Shown piece after piece: positions 12,911-26,700 of a DNA stretch of 64,000 bases. The stretch is from Larimichthys crocea. Taxonomy: Eukaryota > Chordata > Actinopteri > Sciaenidae. The position numbers were made by a program, and so were the translations under genes. The notes under the pieces were generated by a model that saw nothing but the letters and a program-made list of their open reading frames with translations, made no database searches and had not been told where the DNA came from. The number at the start of each line of letters is the position of its first letter. Position 1 is the stretch's first letter. The stretch is taken from NCBI RefSeq assembly GCF_000972845.2, contig NC_040020.1, forward strand, positions 1,798,669 to 1,862,668. The letters run 5' to 3'.

Positions 12911-13983
12911 TGAAATCAGTGCGCTACGTCAGGCAGTACAAGTGTACAGAGTGTACTACAGAGGCATACTAACAGTAGAACTGAGAATCTGAAATGAAAA
13001 TGCCAGAGTAGGAAAAGCACAGGTGTAATAGTCAAATGAATGATGGTTAGATTCCTGTTGTCATGCATGCTGGCTGATAGTCATACTCTCATGGCGTAAT
13101 GGGGCTCTCAGATGGATCAGAGCAGTTGTTGTAACACCTGAGCTTTTCCTGGACTATCCACAAAACACTGAGCTGGTCCAGTGAAGCATGCAGCATGCAA
13201 TTAGTTTGCCTCGTTCAGGGCTCGACCTGAAACTCGACTCCGGTGAGTCCAACCTAACCTCTGACTCAAATATATAGATAAATACAAACAGCACAGGGGA
13301 TGGGTCCTCAGGTTGCCAGGCCTGAGATTTGTATTATTCATGAGTGATGTTACAAGCAGGTAGGTCAGCTTGTTTGTGTGTAACTCTGGACAGTGAAAAG
13401 GTTAACTTGATAAATCTGTGAGTGTGTTCTGAGATGTTTACAGTTCTCGTTTTTTCCCCCCCCGTGTACAACCGAACTGTGTGGATGAGGAAATTATGCA
13501 ACCGACCTTTCTCACAACAGACATTTTGACTTGTCAAACACGGGTGTAATTAATAACATAAATAATGGCTCTATTCCATTTAGGTATCCCGTTCCGAGCA
13601 TCTAAAATAACCGAGCCATCGTGAATGTTATTAGTCAGACGTGTACTTTTCCCCCTATGACTCGACACAATGTCTGCTGCAAGAAAGGCTATTAAAGGAG
13701 ACTTTCAAGTGTGTACAAGTATAGTGAGTAAGTGTGTGTGCAGGTTTGAGAGAAAGGGAGAAGTATAAGTTTAACTCTCTCTGTCTTTAAATCAAATTAA
13801 ATCAAATTTTATTTGTATAGCCCAAAGTCACAAAGTACATTTGCCTCGGAGGGCTTTACAATCTGTACAGGGAGAAACACCCTCTGTCCTCAGACCCTTT
13901 AAACACTGTTTGGAAAAAAAAACTTCAGGAGATGTTCATGAGTTATAGCCCCCAAAAGAATGTTTAACCTCAGCTATATCTTA
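12911..13983 (+). repeat. ~1.07-kb direct duplication, copy 2
   Basis: Repeats 11756-12830 in the same order and orientation. Differences are mainly one-base losses or gains (for example GTTGGTAACACC in copy 1 versus GTTGTAACACC here). Confidence 0.9.
13790..13920 (+). repeat. interspersed repeat fragment within duplication copy 2
   Basis: Second occurrence of the TTTATTTGTATAGCCCAAAG / TTGCCTCGGAGGGCTTTACA block. It retains a CACAAAGTAC segment that is shortened in copy 1. Confidence 0.6.
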
Positions 13984-14217
13984 CATGATGTACCAGGAGA
14001 CTGGAACTGAGACAGAAAGTTTGAAGTAAGAAAGAGTAAGAGTTACAAGGTGATGGACAACAAAAATAACAAAATAAAAGACAATTAAAAACAGAAAAAA
14101 ATTTATTATTCAAACAGAGTTTTTAGAAACGTTTAAATCCACTGTTCTGTCACCTTTGGTTATAGCCGAGCAGCAACCTCTGTGGCTGTAAAGTGAAGCC
14201 AACACCAAAGTGCCAAA

Positions 14218-14480
14218 CAACTGCAGTTCCTCAAACGTCCACTTGGGGCTGGCTCCAGAACAAGTCAATCTCCATAAGCCCCCATAATAAAAATGTCCAA
14301 CTTCGCAGCAGAAATAAACATATTTATACAGCCTGATCGCAAATTTCCCCATTCATGACATCTGTATTGAGGCTGAATTTCTATAAAATTCACCTATTAA
14401 AACTTAACTTAAACTATGATTGACAGATCGGTGCCATTACGGGTGGTTTGTTTGAGAAAACAGGCTTAATTCAACCCACC
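14218..14480 (+). repeat. dispersed repeat family A, copy 2
   Basis: Blocks CTGCAGTTCCTCAAACGTCC, CTTGGGGCTGGCTCC, CCATAAGCCCCCAT, AAAATGTCCAACTT, TTTCCCCATTCATGACA, TGATTGACAG and GGTTTGTTTGAG are in the same order as at 31392-31690. Confidence 0.75.
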
Positions 14481-15948
14481 ATCAGCAAATATAATTGTAA
14501 AGATAAGCCACTGAGAGGATCTGTCCTTTCCTTATCTTGTTTAAACATTGTTAAAATGAATCCTCTGCTGAATCCTCTGCAGGTTTTCCTCTCTCTCACT
14601 GGCACGCATGACGAGCTGCAGCATTCATCATTCACTGACCGGTGTTAATTATCCTCTGTGAAAGGACAACTTCAACAGATGCAATCCAGTGTATTCTTGA
14701 ACAACATTCAGTCAATAAGCTTATCTTGAGTTTATTCTTGTAGATGTATGAGTAAGCTCTTGACACAAACACTTTTGTATAATGTTTATTAAAATCAATG
14801 AATAATGGGGGGAAATTGCAACAAAAGGCTTCACGCATACAAATAGAGTTCCTCTAAACACTACAATAGAGTGGTAACACCCTGGGAATGTCACAACAGA
14901 TCTAAACAGTGAGTCCAAACGTCCAGACTACCACATTTACAGACTCGCTCAACTGGGCATGACGCTGTTTTGGTCCATTTTCCATGCAGCATCATACATC
15001 TTCAGAAGTATTTCGTTTATGTGTTTGACTTTGGGCCAGCTCGATCTGCTTGACACTGTTGGTCGCAATAACAATCAAGAAACCTTTGCGGATTCTAACG
15101 CATTGTTGGCGCAATCAACTCCGGCTCCCCAGTGGAATTTAGGTGTTACTACAAAGAGATATTTATACATACCAGCTTTGTATAGATGGCCTGGCACAAT
15201 CTGAAGATGCACATAAAAGAAAAGTTCATGCATATGATAGGATCTTTTTAACTGCTAACTTTGAGCTATGATTGGCTCTTTGGTTTGATCACTGACACAG
15301 TCCAAGACTGTGAAGACTGTAGGTGTTGCAAGTGGCCAATCAAAGCAGGTGAGGCTTCAGCCACTGTCTGTTTCATCCCGTCACCCTGTGTGTCAAAAGT
15401 CAACTCGACAAGCTTGTACTTGTCACGGCCTCGCGCTTGCAGAACCCTTGTGAGAATACTTTCATGGTCACATATCACGTGTCCACACATGTTTTTTTAT
15501 GTGAAGTTTTGAAACAAGGCCCGACCTTGCACTAGAGAGACCGCTCCCCTAGGTACGTACACAGGTTTCGGCTTTACAAATCAATATTTGCCCTCATAAA
15601 AAATTAACCTTGCAGTAAAATACACTGACATGGGGTTACAGGATCAAAAACTTGAATTCATATCCATGTAATCAAGCCTGGAGTCCTGTCTCATATGACA
15701 TTTTTTTAAAGACTTTACAGTATATATAACTAAAGTCAACAAAGGCTCCGTCCAGGGGGTTTAACCAATCCCACACATCAAGTCAATCATTCAGTCAACC
15801 TAACCTTCATGTTCAATAAGCTGTTTGAGGCAATCGTGTTGTGCATTGACGAGGCAGCCGAAATCTGACATCGATATCAAGCTCCAGCAAAATCAACTAA
15901 AAACTGTCTGAACTGCATGTTTGGGAATCAAAAGACTTCAGGAAGTCA
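14481..15948. other. gene-free intergenic stretch
   Basis: No supported gene. Overlapping open frames at 15261-15512 (+) and 15266-15490 (-) are mirror shadows with no known motif. Confidence 0.5.
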
Positions 15949-16030
15949 GTAGGTGTCAGTTTGGTATTGTAGCTGTTGATGTAATTTGAGTAGGTGTCAG
16001 TTTGGTATTGTAGCTGTTGATGTAATTTGA
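15949..16030. repeat. exact tandem duplication, 2 x 41 bp
   Basis: Copies at 15949-15989 and 15990-16030 are identical (start GTAGGTGTCAGTTTGG, end GATGTAATTTGA). Confidence 0.9.
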
Positions 16031-16799
16031 CTGGACCGAAACCAAAAGCGTTCAAGTCAAGTGCAGCGTAATTGGTTGCCTTGCTGCCCGACAGAGCCGG
16101 TCTGGTGAGTCGAAAAACAAGTTGAAGAAAAAGAAAAACAAGGCAGAGAGTCTTGAGCACAAACATGCTGAATATACTGCAAATATTTTAAGAGAGGCTG
16201 CGAGGGCTCAACATTGGTGAATCCAACAGCTCATCATTAAGAACTCAGACAGGCAAGTCATCAGCACCAAGACCTAGATTAAAAAAATAAATATAATTCT
16301 AAGGTTTGGATGAGGAACTGAGTATTGTATGAAATGTTGAGGTTGTTGCCACTGTAAGAATTATTCCAGCTGACATGAACCATCTTTTTCTAAACATACA
16401 CAGGCGTCAAAGTGCAAACGAAAAGGAGATAAAGAGGCTGCAGGAGTTATCGAGGGATAAAACATGAAGCTGAGAAATTGCAGGAATAGGCTCGGTTAGG
16501 ACAATAAACACACCACTTTATCTGTTCATCTTAAAGCCAGCCTCAAAACAAGCCTGAAACAGAAAGACCTTACATGCAGCAGGCGATGATAAAGAGAAAG
16601 AACCAACAGAGCACTCTGCTGGATTCACCTCTCCGAGCTGAGGAGTGATGATTTTGTCTGATGCCGCTGGTGACGGCAGCATAAAGAAACCATGTTTGAC
16701 AGTGGGTGGTGTTTTTCTGAACAGATCTATTATGTAATGTGTTGCTTATTTCACTGCCTCCCATAATGTAGCCGATTCATTATGGAACAGGTTTCCCTG

Positions 16800-17655
16800 C
16801 TGCCTAAATAGGAGACTGGCCCTTATTATTCAAACAGACCGAACTCCTGGTCATCCCTGCCCATGAGTCAATCTGCCATGACTTCAACCTGAAAATTGGT
16901 ACTGTCACTATTACCCTAACCATGCTGCTAAAAACCTGGGCGTCGTACTTGATGATCGTCTTTCTCTCTCTGAGCACATTTCCTCCGTAGCGAAGTCATT
17001 CGCTATGCATTGTACAATATTAGAAAAATCAGAACGTACCTGACCCAATATGCCGCTCAGCTCCTGATACGGCTACCGTCAGCTCCCGCCTGATTATTGC
17101 AACTCGCTCTTGGCTGGCCTACCTGCTTGCGCGATCAAACCTTTGCAAATGTCCAGAATGCCGCAGCGCGACTGGTTTTCAATCAACCTAAAAGGTCACA
17201 TGTCACCCCCCTCTTCAGCGACCCACACTGGCTGCCTGTAGCTGCCAGAATTAAAACACAAAGCTCTGGCTAAGCCTACAAAACCACCTCAGGATCTGCC
17301 CCGGCCTATCTCAGCGTCTCACTAAAGGCTCACGTCCCGACCAGGCGTTACGCTCCGCTCATACAAACCGTCTAGTTTACCCTCGCCTCTCGCAAAGCGA
17401 GGTCACTCTACTCTTCTTCTGTGGTCGTCCCCAAATTGTGAATGACCTACCAACGGCTACAGAACCGCAACATCCCTTTCTACCTTTAAAAACTTGTAAA
17501 AACCTTTCTGTTTCGAGAATCTTCCCTGCCTAACAAAAACTAACAACTACTCTGTGCTCCTTTACACCTTTCTCAGCTTATGTCCTCCTCTGTAAGTCGC
17601 TTTGGTAAAGCATCTGCTAATGCATGTATGTAATGTAATGTAATATAATGTAAAC
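16800..17655 (+). pseudogene. non-LTR retrotransposon (LINE) 3' fragment, L2/CR1-like, inactivated
   Basis: Translated pieces include TELLVIPAHESICHDFNLKI, then KNLGVVLDDRLSLSEHISSV, then LLAGLPA-like, AARLVF and HWLPVAARIK-like text. These are typical of the end of the reverse transcriptase ORF in fish L2/CR1-type LINEs. The frames are broken by several indels and stops, so it is dead. The 3' end reads TAAGTCGCTTTGGTAAAGCA followed by TCTGCTAATGCATG and a (TGTAA)n-like tail, the usual terminus of such elements. The clade assignment is from family memory. Confidence 0.85.
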
Positions 17656-18109
17656 AGACTATAACAGTTTTTGAGTACAGACTTGTATCTGATGTATGAA
17701 CCATACACTGTACACACTCTGTGTTTAAGAGACGATGTTCCATCTTTATGTGACAGTTAATAAATGTCTGTAAACAAAGAGGGGAAAACTTTATTAACTT
17801 TATCATATGTGACATTTAGAATATATTGATAGCATATCCTTGTGTATATTAATCCGCAGGATGCTTAAATAAATGTAACCAGTCTCCAATGGCATTTACC
17901 CTCTAAGTAATCAAAGTAGCTCTTGAATCCTGTTGCAGTACTTGCAAAGAGACCTGGGTTGTCTTTTGTCCATTTCAGACACCTCGTTACGATTGGTCAT
18001 GTTCACTTTATTAAATTTATCACTCAATTACCTCCACTGCACACACACAAAAGCCCTATATACATGCAAATGTTGCTTCCGGTTCAGTCTTTATGGTTAA
18101 TAAACCATG
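17656..18109. other. short gene-free spacer
   Basis: AT-rich sequence between two LINE fragments; nothing recognised. Confidence 0.5.
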
Positions 18110-18500
18110 AAACAGTGTGAAAAATGAGCCGCTTGTTGTTGAGGTTGCTGGTGGGAAGATTCTTCTAATGTCAGATCAATATCTTGACACTGTAGAGTCT
18201 TTCCGCTTCTTGGGAACGTTCATCTCCCAGGGCCTCAAGTGGGAGTTAAACATCAGCTGCAGCATGTCATTTGGTTTGCTGAGAAGGTTATTGACTGCAA
18301 TGTACAATCTACTCACAAGCTGTACTCCTCCAGGACACTTAGGCGTGCAGGTTAGATCGTGATGACCCCACCCAATCCACAAATCCACAAACCTTTTTGT
18401 TTGAGACACTTCCCCTTTTGGCAGGAGGCTGCAGTCCATCAGGACCAAAACCTCAAGCTACAAGAACAGTTTCTTCCTGTGACACTGGCTCTCACTCTCC
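18110..18500 (+). pseudogene. second LINE reverse-transcriptase C-terminal fragment, inactivated
   Basis: The first open part reads TVESFRFLGTFISQGLKWEL followed by NISCSM. Further frames give GRRLQSIRTKTSSYKNSFF-like text, the ending of another fish LINE ORF2 (SFKFLG...LLPSGRRYRSIRTRT..KNSFFP from memory). The central part is deleted and frameshifted. No intact ORF remains. Confidence 0.75.
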
Positions 18501-20730
18501 CTATTCAAAACCCTACACCTTACATTAACACACACCTTCTAATAACCTTTTATCTTTTGGATTACACTCCCTGTGCACATTGCTGCACAAAACAGTGCAT
18601 TTATTTTCATTTCAAAAACATCCTGTACATATAATTATATCTTCTAAGTGCTTGATTTTTCTCATCCTTTGATTTTAAGTCCTGATTCTCATTAGGGTGT
18701 CCATTTGGGGATTTTTGGTTATGGAAAAGAGGGTCCAAACAAACAAAGTAAATAATAAGAAAACTGGTGCTGATGGACTGATAGAATCTATTAGTGCAAG
18801 CACAGACTTTATTACCAGGGGTCAAATAATACAAGCGTTCAGATTTGTCCTTGTAAACATCCGTCGTGTTTAAGTAAAGCCATAAAGTACATTGACGTAC
18901 ATAATGGTCACCTACACAGTAAGGGGAAATGGAAGGAGCTTTTTTTAGGCGCTGCTGGTGATGAAAGTACAGTCCCATTAATTTCCTCCTCGTACATCTT
19001 TAGGTGACTCATCGCTGTATCATTCCCACAGCTTGGTTGAACATGAAGCTTTCATGGTGTAATTATCAGGGCAAGTATATCCATTAATGTGGTAAGTGCG
19101 TGCATGTGTGTATAAAAACAGCACACAGGAAGTAAACTATATTTCCATCCATATTCATATACTGAAATAGCTGTTTTATTTTCAGATTTTCTAGAAATTA
19201 CATTAAAATTTTAAATGCAAACTCACCTTCTGACTCCAATAGTGAGAAACATACCCTGCAACTAACAGCTGGAGGATGAAGGCTACATATTTCACTATTG
19301 AGAAAGTTAATCATACATTATGCCGCTGTGTTTTGCTCACAACACTGGTAATAATTATATAATATACAATATTTGTGTGTAATATTTGATGTCATCCATT
19401 ATTTCTAACATTATGGCTGCTAGTGTAAGGAGCTCCATTTGAAATCCAACTGTGTTATTTCAGAAGAAACCCTAGGAAATACTGTGAAAAACTTGAATTT
19501 AAGTGCAGCTGGAGGACTCTCTTCAATGAAGCTATCAGCAGGACCACACCTCAACCATGCTACTGCCAACATTGCTATAAATCTCCTTCTCTTTAACTTT
19601 CTCATATTCTGCATTCCCCCCACCAAAATGTTTCTTTATCCTATTTCTTCCTCTCCTCTGCATAGAGTCCCGAGGCGGGTCTGTTATGCCTGGGTGCTAC
19701 GGCGGATTCCCCACTGAAGCGTCCCCTTAACACTGGAGTTCACACTTCACTCACACATTTTGTTAAAACATTATTTAAATGTGTCTTGTTGATGATGCAG
19801 TGTGTGTGTGTGTGTGTCAGGAGGATAATGACTGCAAGCCCTGACGGAACAAATTACTGCAGAGGAAGTAACAGTCGGATTAGCACAACAATACTGGGCT
19901 GGAGAGAAGCTGGAGGAGGAGGAGAAGACAACTATGGAAGAAGACATTAGAACAGCTCAATGCAATGTGTATTAAGTGAGTATTAGCAGGCGTGTTAAGG
20001 GTTAAAGGTGTGAGATGGGTAGAGGAAGCAGCCAGTGTTGTAATGAGAGATATTTCTCCGTCTTAAAGGTACAATTTGTGATTGATTACAAAAATCAAAA
20101 AGTAGAATTAGAGCCAGTACCACAGGAGGACGACACCTAGAACATTTATTATCTTTGTTTAACAGCAGAACATTTGAGGACAACTTGCTTTTGATTTATA
20201 GACTCAACTTTTAGTCCTGGAAAACAACAGTTAAAAGTTTTACTGGGAATTGGGAGGTTTGAAATGCTTCTGTGATTGCTTCTTATGAACCATCTAAATT
20301 GCAGTCTAAACACAAGGTCCTTTCGGAAACAACCTGATAAAGGAGAGATATTTACTCTCTGCAGCGCTGCTGATGTCTGGCAATTAAACGAGAAGTTGTT
20401 ATGATGGAGTCGTTTTGCCTCCTCCTGTGCATGCTTCCTGTTGTTTCCCCCTACCTTCTGTTTCACCACACCACTGCTGCTCATAACCCAATCAACACCT
20501 TCTGTATAAAACTTTGCTTCAACCTCCCCAAATCTTCTAGATTGTTCTGTCTCTGCTGTGCAAACAATGCAACAACCAACCTTGTGATATTCTGTAAACT
20601 AGTTTGGAAATCCCATTTAACCCTACTCTCCCTGTGATTCAAGAACTCCCATTCTCACTTTTGGTTGCAATGAGATGTTGCAAAGGAGGATTCAGCAAGT
20701 GCCCCAGAACATCGTATGGCAGAGCCCTTT
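18501..20730. other. gene-free intergenic stretch
   Basis: A (TG)n microsatellite lies at 19799-19818. Open frames up to 123 codons (18607-18978, minus) show no recognisable domain or splice context. Confidence 0.45.
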
Positions 20731-20760
20731 GGCAACTGTAGGCAACTGTAGGCAACTGTA
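20731..20760. repeat. short tandem repeat, 3 x 10 bp
   Basis: GGCAACTGTA three times in a row, perfect. Confidence 0.95.
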
Positions 20761-20887
20761 GTAATTATGAAATGGGCAAAAGAGGGCGTCAGAGGATGCT
20801 GTTGCAGAGCGATAAGTCGGAGCACGGAGGAGGTCATGGTTGGATTTGGTGGATGGATATGTCAATAAAAAACACAAACCTTAACGC

Positions 20888-21070
20888 AGGAGACAGCTGT
20901 CCAAGCATGACCACCACCGTCTTCATGACCACAACCATGGTATTATTGTAACCATGGCGATGAAGCTCTCTACACCCTAACAACGTAATCATTTTAACCC
21001 AATCCCTGATGTTTCCTGTAACCTTTGTACTTAACTCAAACCATGATCTTTCCCTAAAGCTATCTTTACT
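20888..21070 (+). repeat. probable interspersed repeat fragment
   Basis: ACCACAACCATGGTATTATTGTAACCATGG and the repeated motifs AACCCAATCCCTGATG and ACTCAAACCATGATCTTTCC resemble a common fish repeat rich in AACCATGATCTTTCCCTAAA units. Class not known to me. Confidence 0.4.
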
Positions 21071-21462
21071 ACCACATCATAAAACTGATTTATTTTCCAT
21101 CTGTGATTTGTTACTGCTCTTAAAGGAATGGACAAATGATGTGGCCCTTCTGACAGAGGGGTCAGATCAGAAAATGCATCTATATGTTGATCCGGAAGAC
21201 ATGGACAAATGACTTATTTTCCTGTTTAGGTTGGAGGACGTTCAAGTCATTACTGTATATGATTGCAGTGTTTGTTACTCCGACCTTCTGACCTTCGAAT
21301 ACACCCACTCCACCCACAGGCCGATGAGTTCACAATTCTGTCTGATTTCATTATTATTTTTATGTAATTCTACCAATATGATGCTGTGGAAACCTATTTT
21401 CTGTTTGAAATCTAACAGGAACAATCCAGTGACTCAGGGACTGAAACTGATTACGTAGATCA

Positions 21463-21771
21463 CTGACAGACGTGGTGTAGTGGTGAGCACTGTCGCCTCA
21501 CAGCAAGAAAGTTCCTGGTTCAGCTGGGATCTTTCTTTGTGGTTTCTCTCCAGGTACTCCGGCTTACTCCCATTGTCTAAAGACATGCACATAATAGGTT
21601 AATTGGTAATTGGTTGCGTGTAGGTGTGAAGGCAGGTGTGAATGGTTGTCTGTCTCTATGTGCCTTGTGATGAACTGGCGACTTGTCCAAGGTGTCTTTT
21701 GTCCTCGGAACCGCCGCAACCCTAATGAGAATAAGTGGTTAAAGAAAATGGATGGATGGATGGTTTAAAAT
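21463..21771 (+). mobile_element. SINE-like repeat with (GGAT)n tail
   Basis: The 5' part has a tRNA-like A-box region (GTGGTGTAGTGGTGAGCAC, 21472-21490) and a degraded B box near 21518. The body has CTCCGGCTTACTCCCATTG, AAAGACATGCACAT, GTGATGAACTGGCGACTTGT and CCTAATGAGAATAAGTGGTT, ending in AAATGGATGGATGGATGG. This matches a very common fish SINE/LINE-tail family from memory. Several internal deletions. Confidence 0.8.
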
Positions 21772-23399
21772 GGGTTAAACAGTCGCACACAAACACACAA
21801 AGACAAGTTCATGTTATAGCGGTGCCTTAAACAGTGACATATGCTGATTCAGTCCATTATTCCAAGCACAGGAGCGTTTTAGTGCTATTGTTCTTACAAT
21901 ACAATCGCTATATAACAATAACTGTGGACACAAAGGCAATCCAAATGATAGAAGGTTTGCAATGCCGTCAAAAAAGCCAGCACAATTCTTTGGTTGTCTG
22001 CAGATAAATGAGACACAGCATGCTTTTTAATAAAAGAGCAAGAGCGGCTTCTCCACTTCTTTTCTTATGCAGTTTTATGAGTGAAGTGAAGGATTTTATT
22101 TTTTTGCCTTAACAAAGTAAGTAAGTAAGTTCGGAAACAAGTTTATCTGCACTTGCGTCGACAATGTTTGTGACATTTGGTGACCTTGTTGACTTTATTG
22201 GTCTCATCTGACCAGGTAATAGACAGACGTTTTCTCTTTCTCTCTCTGTCTGTCATCTACATTACAGGATAGATTGTGGCACCGGTATGGATGTTTGAGA
22301 TCGAAGATGAGGTAGACCGAAAAAGCCGAGTCCGTGAAAGACAATGAGGGATGATGATTTGCCGGAGGAAATGTTGGGTTGAGTGAGTGTTTAGAATAAA
22401 TTGTAGAAAGAAAAGTCTGCTGTCTGCTGGTTAATCTCACTCCAGCTCTTTAGTTTTCTCAGAGAATCCTTGAAGTTTTGAATAAACCAAACAGGAGTAA
22501 AGTCACTGATCCTTGAGCTTCTTATCAGTAAGCTTAGATTGTGTTGTTTTGTCTAGCTGTTACTCATGAGACTGCTGCTTGGAATATTATGAGAGATTAC
22601 TGCTCTTTGGGAGTTACGGGTGCTGTCAGCCCCTGTGGTCTCCCTAAAAAGGTATGTTATATACTACAAAACAGTTGTTCCTATTACATTTTGGATGAGG
22701 CGTATATTGCTTTATCAATTATAGGTAGAACAGATTTAGAATTGAATGATTCTTACGGTCCGTTAAAGAGCCAATCTATTGGCAGAAATGGAAAAGAATA
22801 AGCATAACTATTCATTTGCCTGTAAGAATTATTTTGTGTTTGTTACCTTACAATGGGTTTTTTATATCTACAGAGGGAGCGGGTCAGTCTGCCATGTTGA
22901 ACCGTCATATTCCTACAAACCAAGAAAGGATGGACCAAACATTGGCTCTCAATAGGACCATTTCACGAGTGCTTGGAACGGGAGGGTGAGGCAAGCAGCG
23001 TTACGTTGGCTGCAATCTGCAATGTCACCACTAGATGGGAATAAAAAGGACTTTGACACTGAGCGCTATTGGTCCACATCCCATGTCCTGCATGCGGTTT
23101 GGTTTAGGCCTTAACACTTAATCTTAGAGAAAGACAGTTATCATGTTTCAGTTGAACATGGGTGGATGTCATGGGGAAAACAAGTGAAATACAATGTCTG
23201 TACATTTTGCGGTAGTGGTAAACGTGAACATTTGGCAGCTTTGCATAGAAACACCTTGTTATGATGATAACCTGTAATCCAGAAGGCATTATGTTTCTTC
23301 CAAAATGTATTTGTCATGTGGAGGCCGGTGTTTTTCCTTTTTCCTTTTCTTGTATCTCTGTCTGTCTTTTCTGTCTCTTGAGTGTGTTATTGGGCATGA
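21772..23399. other. gene-free intergenic stretch
   Basis: No exon or element recognised; short TAAG and CT repeats only. Confidence 0.45.
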
Positions 23400-23780
23400 C
23401 CTTCAATCTCCCTCTCACCTGCCTGATTGCCTTACCACCTGTCCATTCACGATCAACTGCTGCAGTATCAAAGAGCAGCTCTTCCTACCAGTCTCCAGAT
23501 TGGTTTGACTCCCTAGTGGTAACAACACTTTTTGCCAATTCTGTGTTCTTTTGTGACTTTGCTTCTCTGTGATTTCTCCCTCTAACTGACAACCCCATCT
23601 CTCCCAGGAAAGCCTCCTCCTCTGCCAGCCTCCTGCCACATCCAGATGTTGTTTACTACTGAACTCCACACAACTGCCTCTGGATGAGCTGCACATTCTC
23701 CCTCGTGTTTACCTACATTAAACTGATTCAGTCTCTTGGTTCATGTTTGCATCTTTTGAGTCCGTAATTGTTCATCTTGA
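23400..23780 (+). repeat. possible retroelement 3' end, copy 1
   Basis: A CCTCTCACCTGCCTGATTGC-rich, C-rich stretch ending ACATTAAACTGATTCAGTC, TTGGTTCATG and CTTTTGAGTCCGT. The same ending (AATAAACCTGATTCAG..GAGTCCGT) recurs at 29860-30150. Looks like the polyadenylated end of a retroelement; class uncertain. Confidence 0.45.
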
Positions 23781-26700
23781 CAGATTTGTTGATTAGTTGT
23801 ACATTAAAGAAACTTCCAGGTAACAGGGTTGGGCTTTCGACAGCTTAAGTTTATTTCGATACAGGCCCTGAGGTGATCCTCTTGACACATCACCAACAGT
23901 AAGACTTCTAAAGCGAAGACTACTGATTCCTCTGCTGACTGTTGGAAGTTTCCCACCAATGAATCATCACATTTCACTACTTGGTGTCCTTTAATACTGA
24001 TTCCTGACTGTGTCCTAACTCTAGCGAGTGTAGTTTTGACTGGGGGGGATCCTCGCACCTTAGACATCTTAAGGTCGTTTTAATTAGTACACTGCTTCAT
24101 CCCGAAGCCATTCAAGAATAGCGCTGGTGTAGTGCACAAGTCCACAAACAAAATGGCCTTGATGGTTTGTTTTTCTGCTGGGTTTGTAGATATGTCTGTC
24201 TCTTCTGGAACAAGGTGTACTTCACACCAAAAGTTTTTATTCTGTGTTTTTGTGTGTTATGACCACAAACATTTTCCAAAGCTCAATGGATGCAAATTTA
24301 TACCTGGGACTCTGTTTGGCAAGGGTGCATGGATAAAGAATAATTGGCTACATCTTCTTATTGTTAGTCTACAATTTTATCCGACAAACCAAGAAAGAAT
24401 GGAACCGTGACTTGAAAATCTGTCCCAGAAAAACATAATTTATTCTGTAATAAACGTGTCTGGGATAAATATGTTTTAGCATATTTATAAAAGTCTGAAA
24501 CTATATGATACTATAAAAAAAATTGCATCAACTCTGTGTTTTTTAACCTTCTATGGCTTTGATAAAAAGAGTAATTGAGAAAATCTCATTGAGATGCGAG
24601 TGCACGTCTTTCAGTATCAGCACTCGGGCATTCTGTCTACATTATTTGGTAGAGGGATGAAATATGCTGTCAGCCTACTCTCCCACAGAAATACATATTT
24701 TTGAGGGGCTCTGCATGCATTTTTTACGTTATTAATGTATATCTTGATGATCTGCGTAGACAGGAACGATGCTGCAGTGGAATGAACGGATTTGAAGGAT
24801 GTGGTTGCAGTGATTTTGCACAGCTTAGCTTAATCTTCTGAAGAGATTGTTACTGACTCTGACTCCTTCTCTGAGACCAAGGTAGTTACAAATGCAATTC
24901 ATTTAGTGTGGTAACCTCTACAGGGATTTCTAAAAACCATTACATGCTCTTGAAACCTCCTAGAATTTGAAGATGTGCTGTTACTCTTTTACCTTTTTTT
25001 TGGGTTCGGCCCACAAAGGTCATAAAGCCTCTCACAGACTGTTGCAAACTTCTTTATTGCTTCTACCATCACAAGTTTTTCTCTTCTTGAGAGGGATGAA
25101 ACTACAAAAGAGATGGAAAAAAAAGGTATGCTCATACTTCTTCTTTAGCATACGATTCAGAATATGTTTTTTTTTTAAAAGAGGTATTCTCTCTGCTTTC
25201 CATTATCCATAATCATCACTTTACCTCAGCAGTCATCATACCAGGAGGTCTGACTGCGAGCAGCTCTTGACATGTGACCCCTTTTTCAACTGTGAGAAAA
25301 CCTCTCTTTGTCATGCTTTGAAGAATGAAATGACAGACCTACAGGCTGACAGGTGGTTCCAAGGCAATCACCATGCTGGGACTCTAAAGCAGCGATGTAC
25401 TGCAGTGTCTTCGCAGGTGTAAAGACACATATACTTATTTTTTAGTCGACTTTTGGTATACCTACTTCTAAATCCCCTCGGATCTGTGTCATTAATTATT
25501 TCTTTCATGGATGGAGAGGGCATGACATAGCTGTCCATTTCATGTTTTCTAAGACGTCGATACCTCGGCTTGTTTGTGCATTCTGTTCTGTTCTTGTCCA
25601 CAGGTCAGAGGTTTTGTAGGAAAATGTACCAATGCTGACATGAAAACAGAAGCCACGTCTTTATATACCCCACTCATCTGCTCGGTGCTCCTGAGCACTC
25701 ATGTCAATATTTGACAACTCCTAAAATGAGAGTTACACAGAAATTTCTAACTCATGACTCTGCTGCTTATAAATCATTTTGTACTTTGGTAAGTATTGCT
25801 TGAATAACTCTGCAGTTTATTCTAACTACATATCTAACCAGTTTGGTTTATGTTTTAATTTCAAATGCTTTATGGAGCTCATAGATTCAGGCAGGAACAT
25901 TAAGTCAAGTTTGCTCTCCCAGATAAGCGTACACACAAATTTGCTGATGGCAATGTTTCACTGAGGAACGAGCAAACCTAACACACATTTTGTCTCAAGA
26001 CTGAACTGAAGCTTACAAACGTGTGTCTGTGTATATTCTAGATATGTTAGATGCAACATACTGATGATATGGTGGTTGTGTTGGCTGTGATTCCAAATTT
26101 CCCATAGGTGTTCATGTGAACAGGAATGCTTGTTTGTTTCCCTGTGTTTACTCGTGATCTGTCTTTGGTGTAGCCCTAAGCAAGATTTCGTTTGTGGCCC
26201 CAAAAACCTCTAGTGCAAGAGTCAAGAGTTGGCAACCCCTAATTCTGTCAGTGCTGAGTAGAACTGTATAGCTGAGTAGCTGTAGGTCAATACTCTTGAA
26301 TATTAAGACATGCATTTCTCCCGAAACTGAAACAAATGAACTCAAAGATGTGTTTCTGTGTTTTTTTTCATCATAAGAACCAAAGGAATGGTCTGTCATC
26401 TCTGCATCACTTCCAAATATAGACTACCGTTTCTCCCTGGGTGCTGCCTTTAAAGTGTTCTTGTCAAGTTCATTCATGAGCTAGTTAGATTTGTAATAAT
26501 GCCCGTAGCGTTGTGTTGGCTGTACAAGGTTGTTTCTGTGAGAAGAGGCCCATCTGTAGGTGGTAACTGGTGTATTTTAAAAAAAGAAAGAGAAAAGAGA
26601 AAGAAATTGTATTTTTCTTAATATGAAAGAAGTAGTGCTATTCCAGCAGCACTAAATGGCTTTGTGAATAGTGTATTTTACTGCAGGATGCTGTTCCATA

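Noticed and set aside
16800..18500. Active LINE or host reverse-transcriptase gene
   Set aside because: Both segments are truncated and full of frameshifts and stops.
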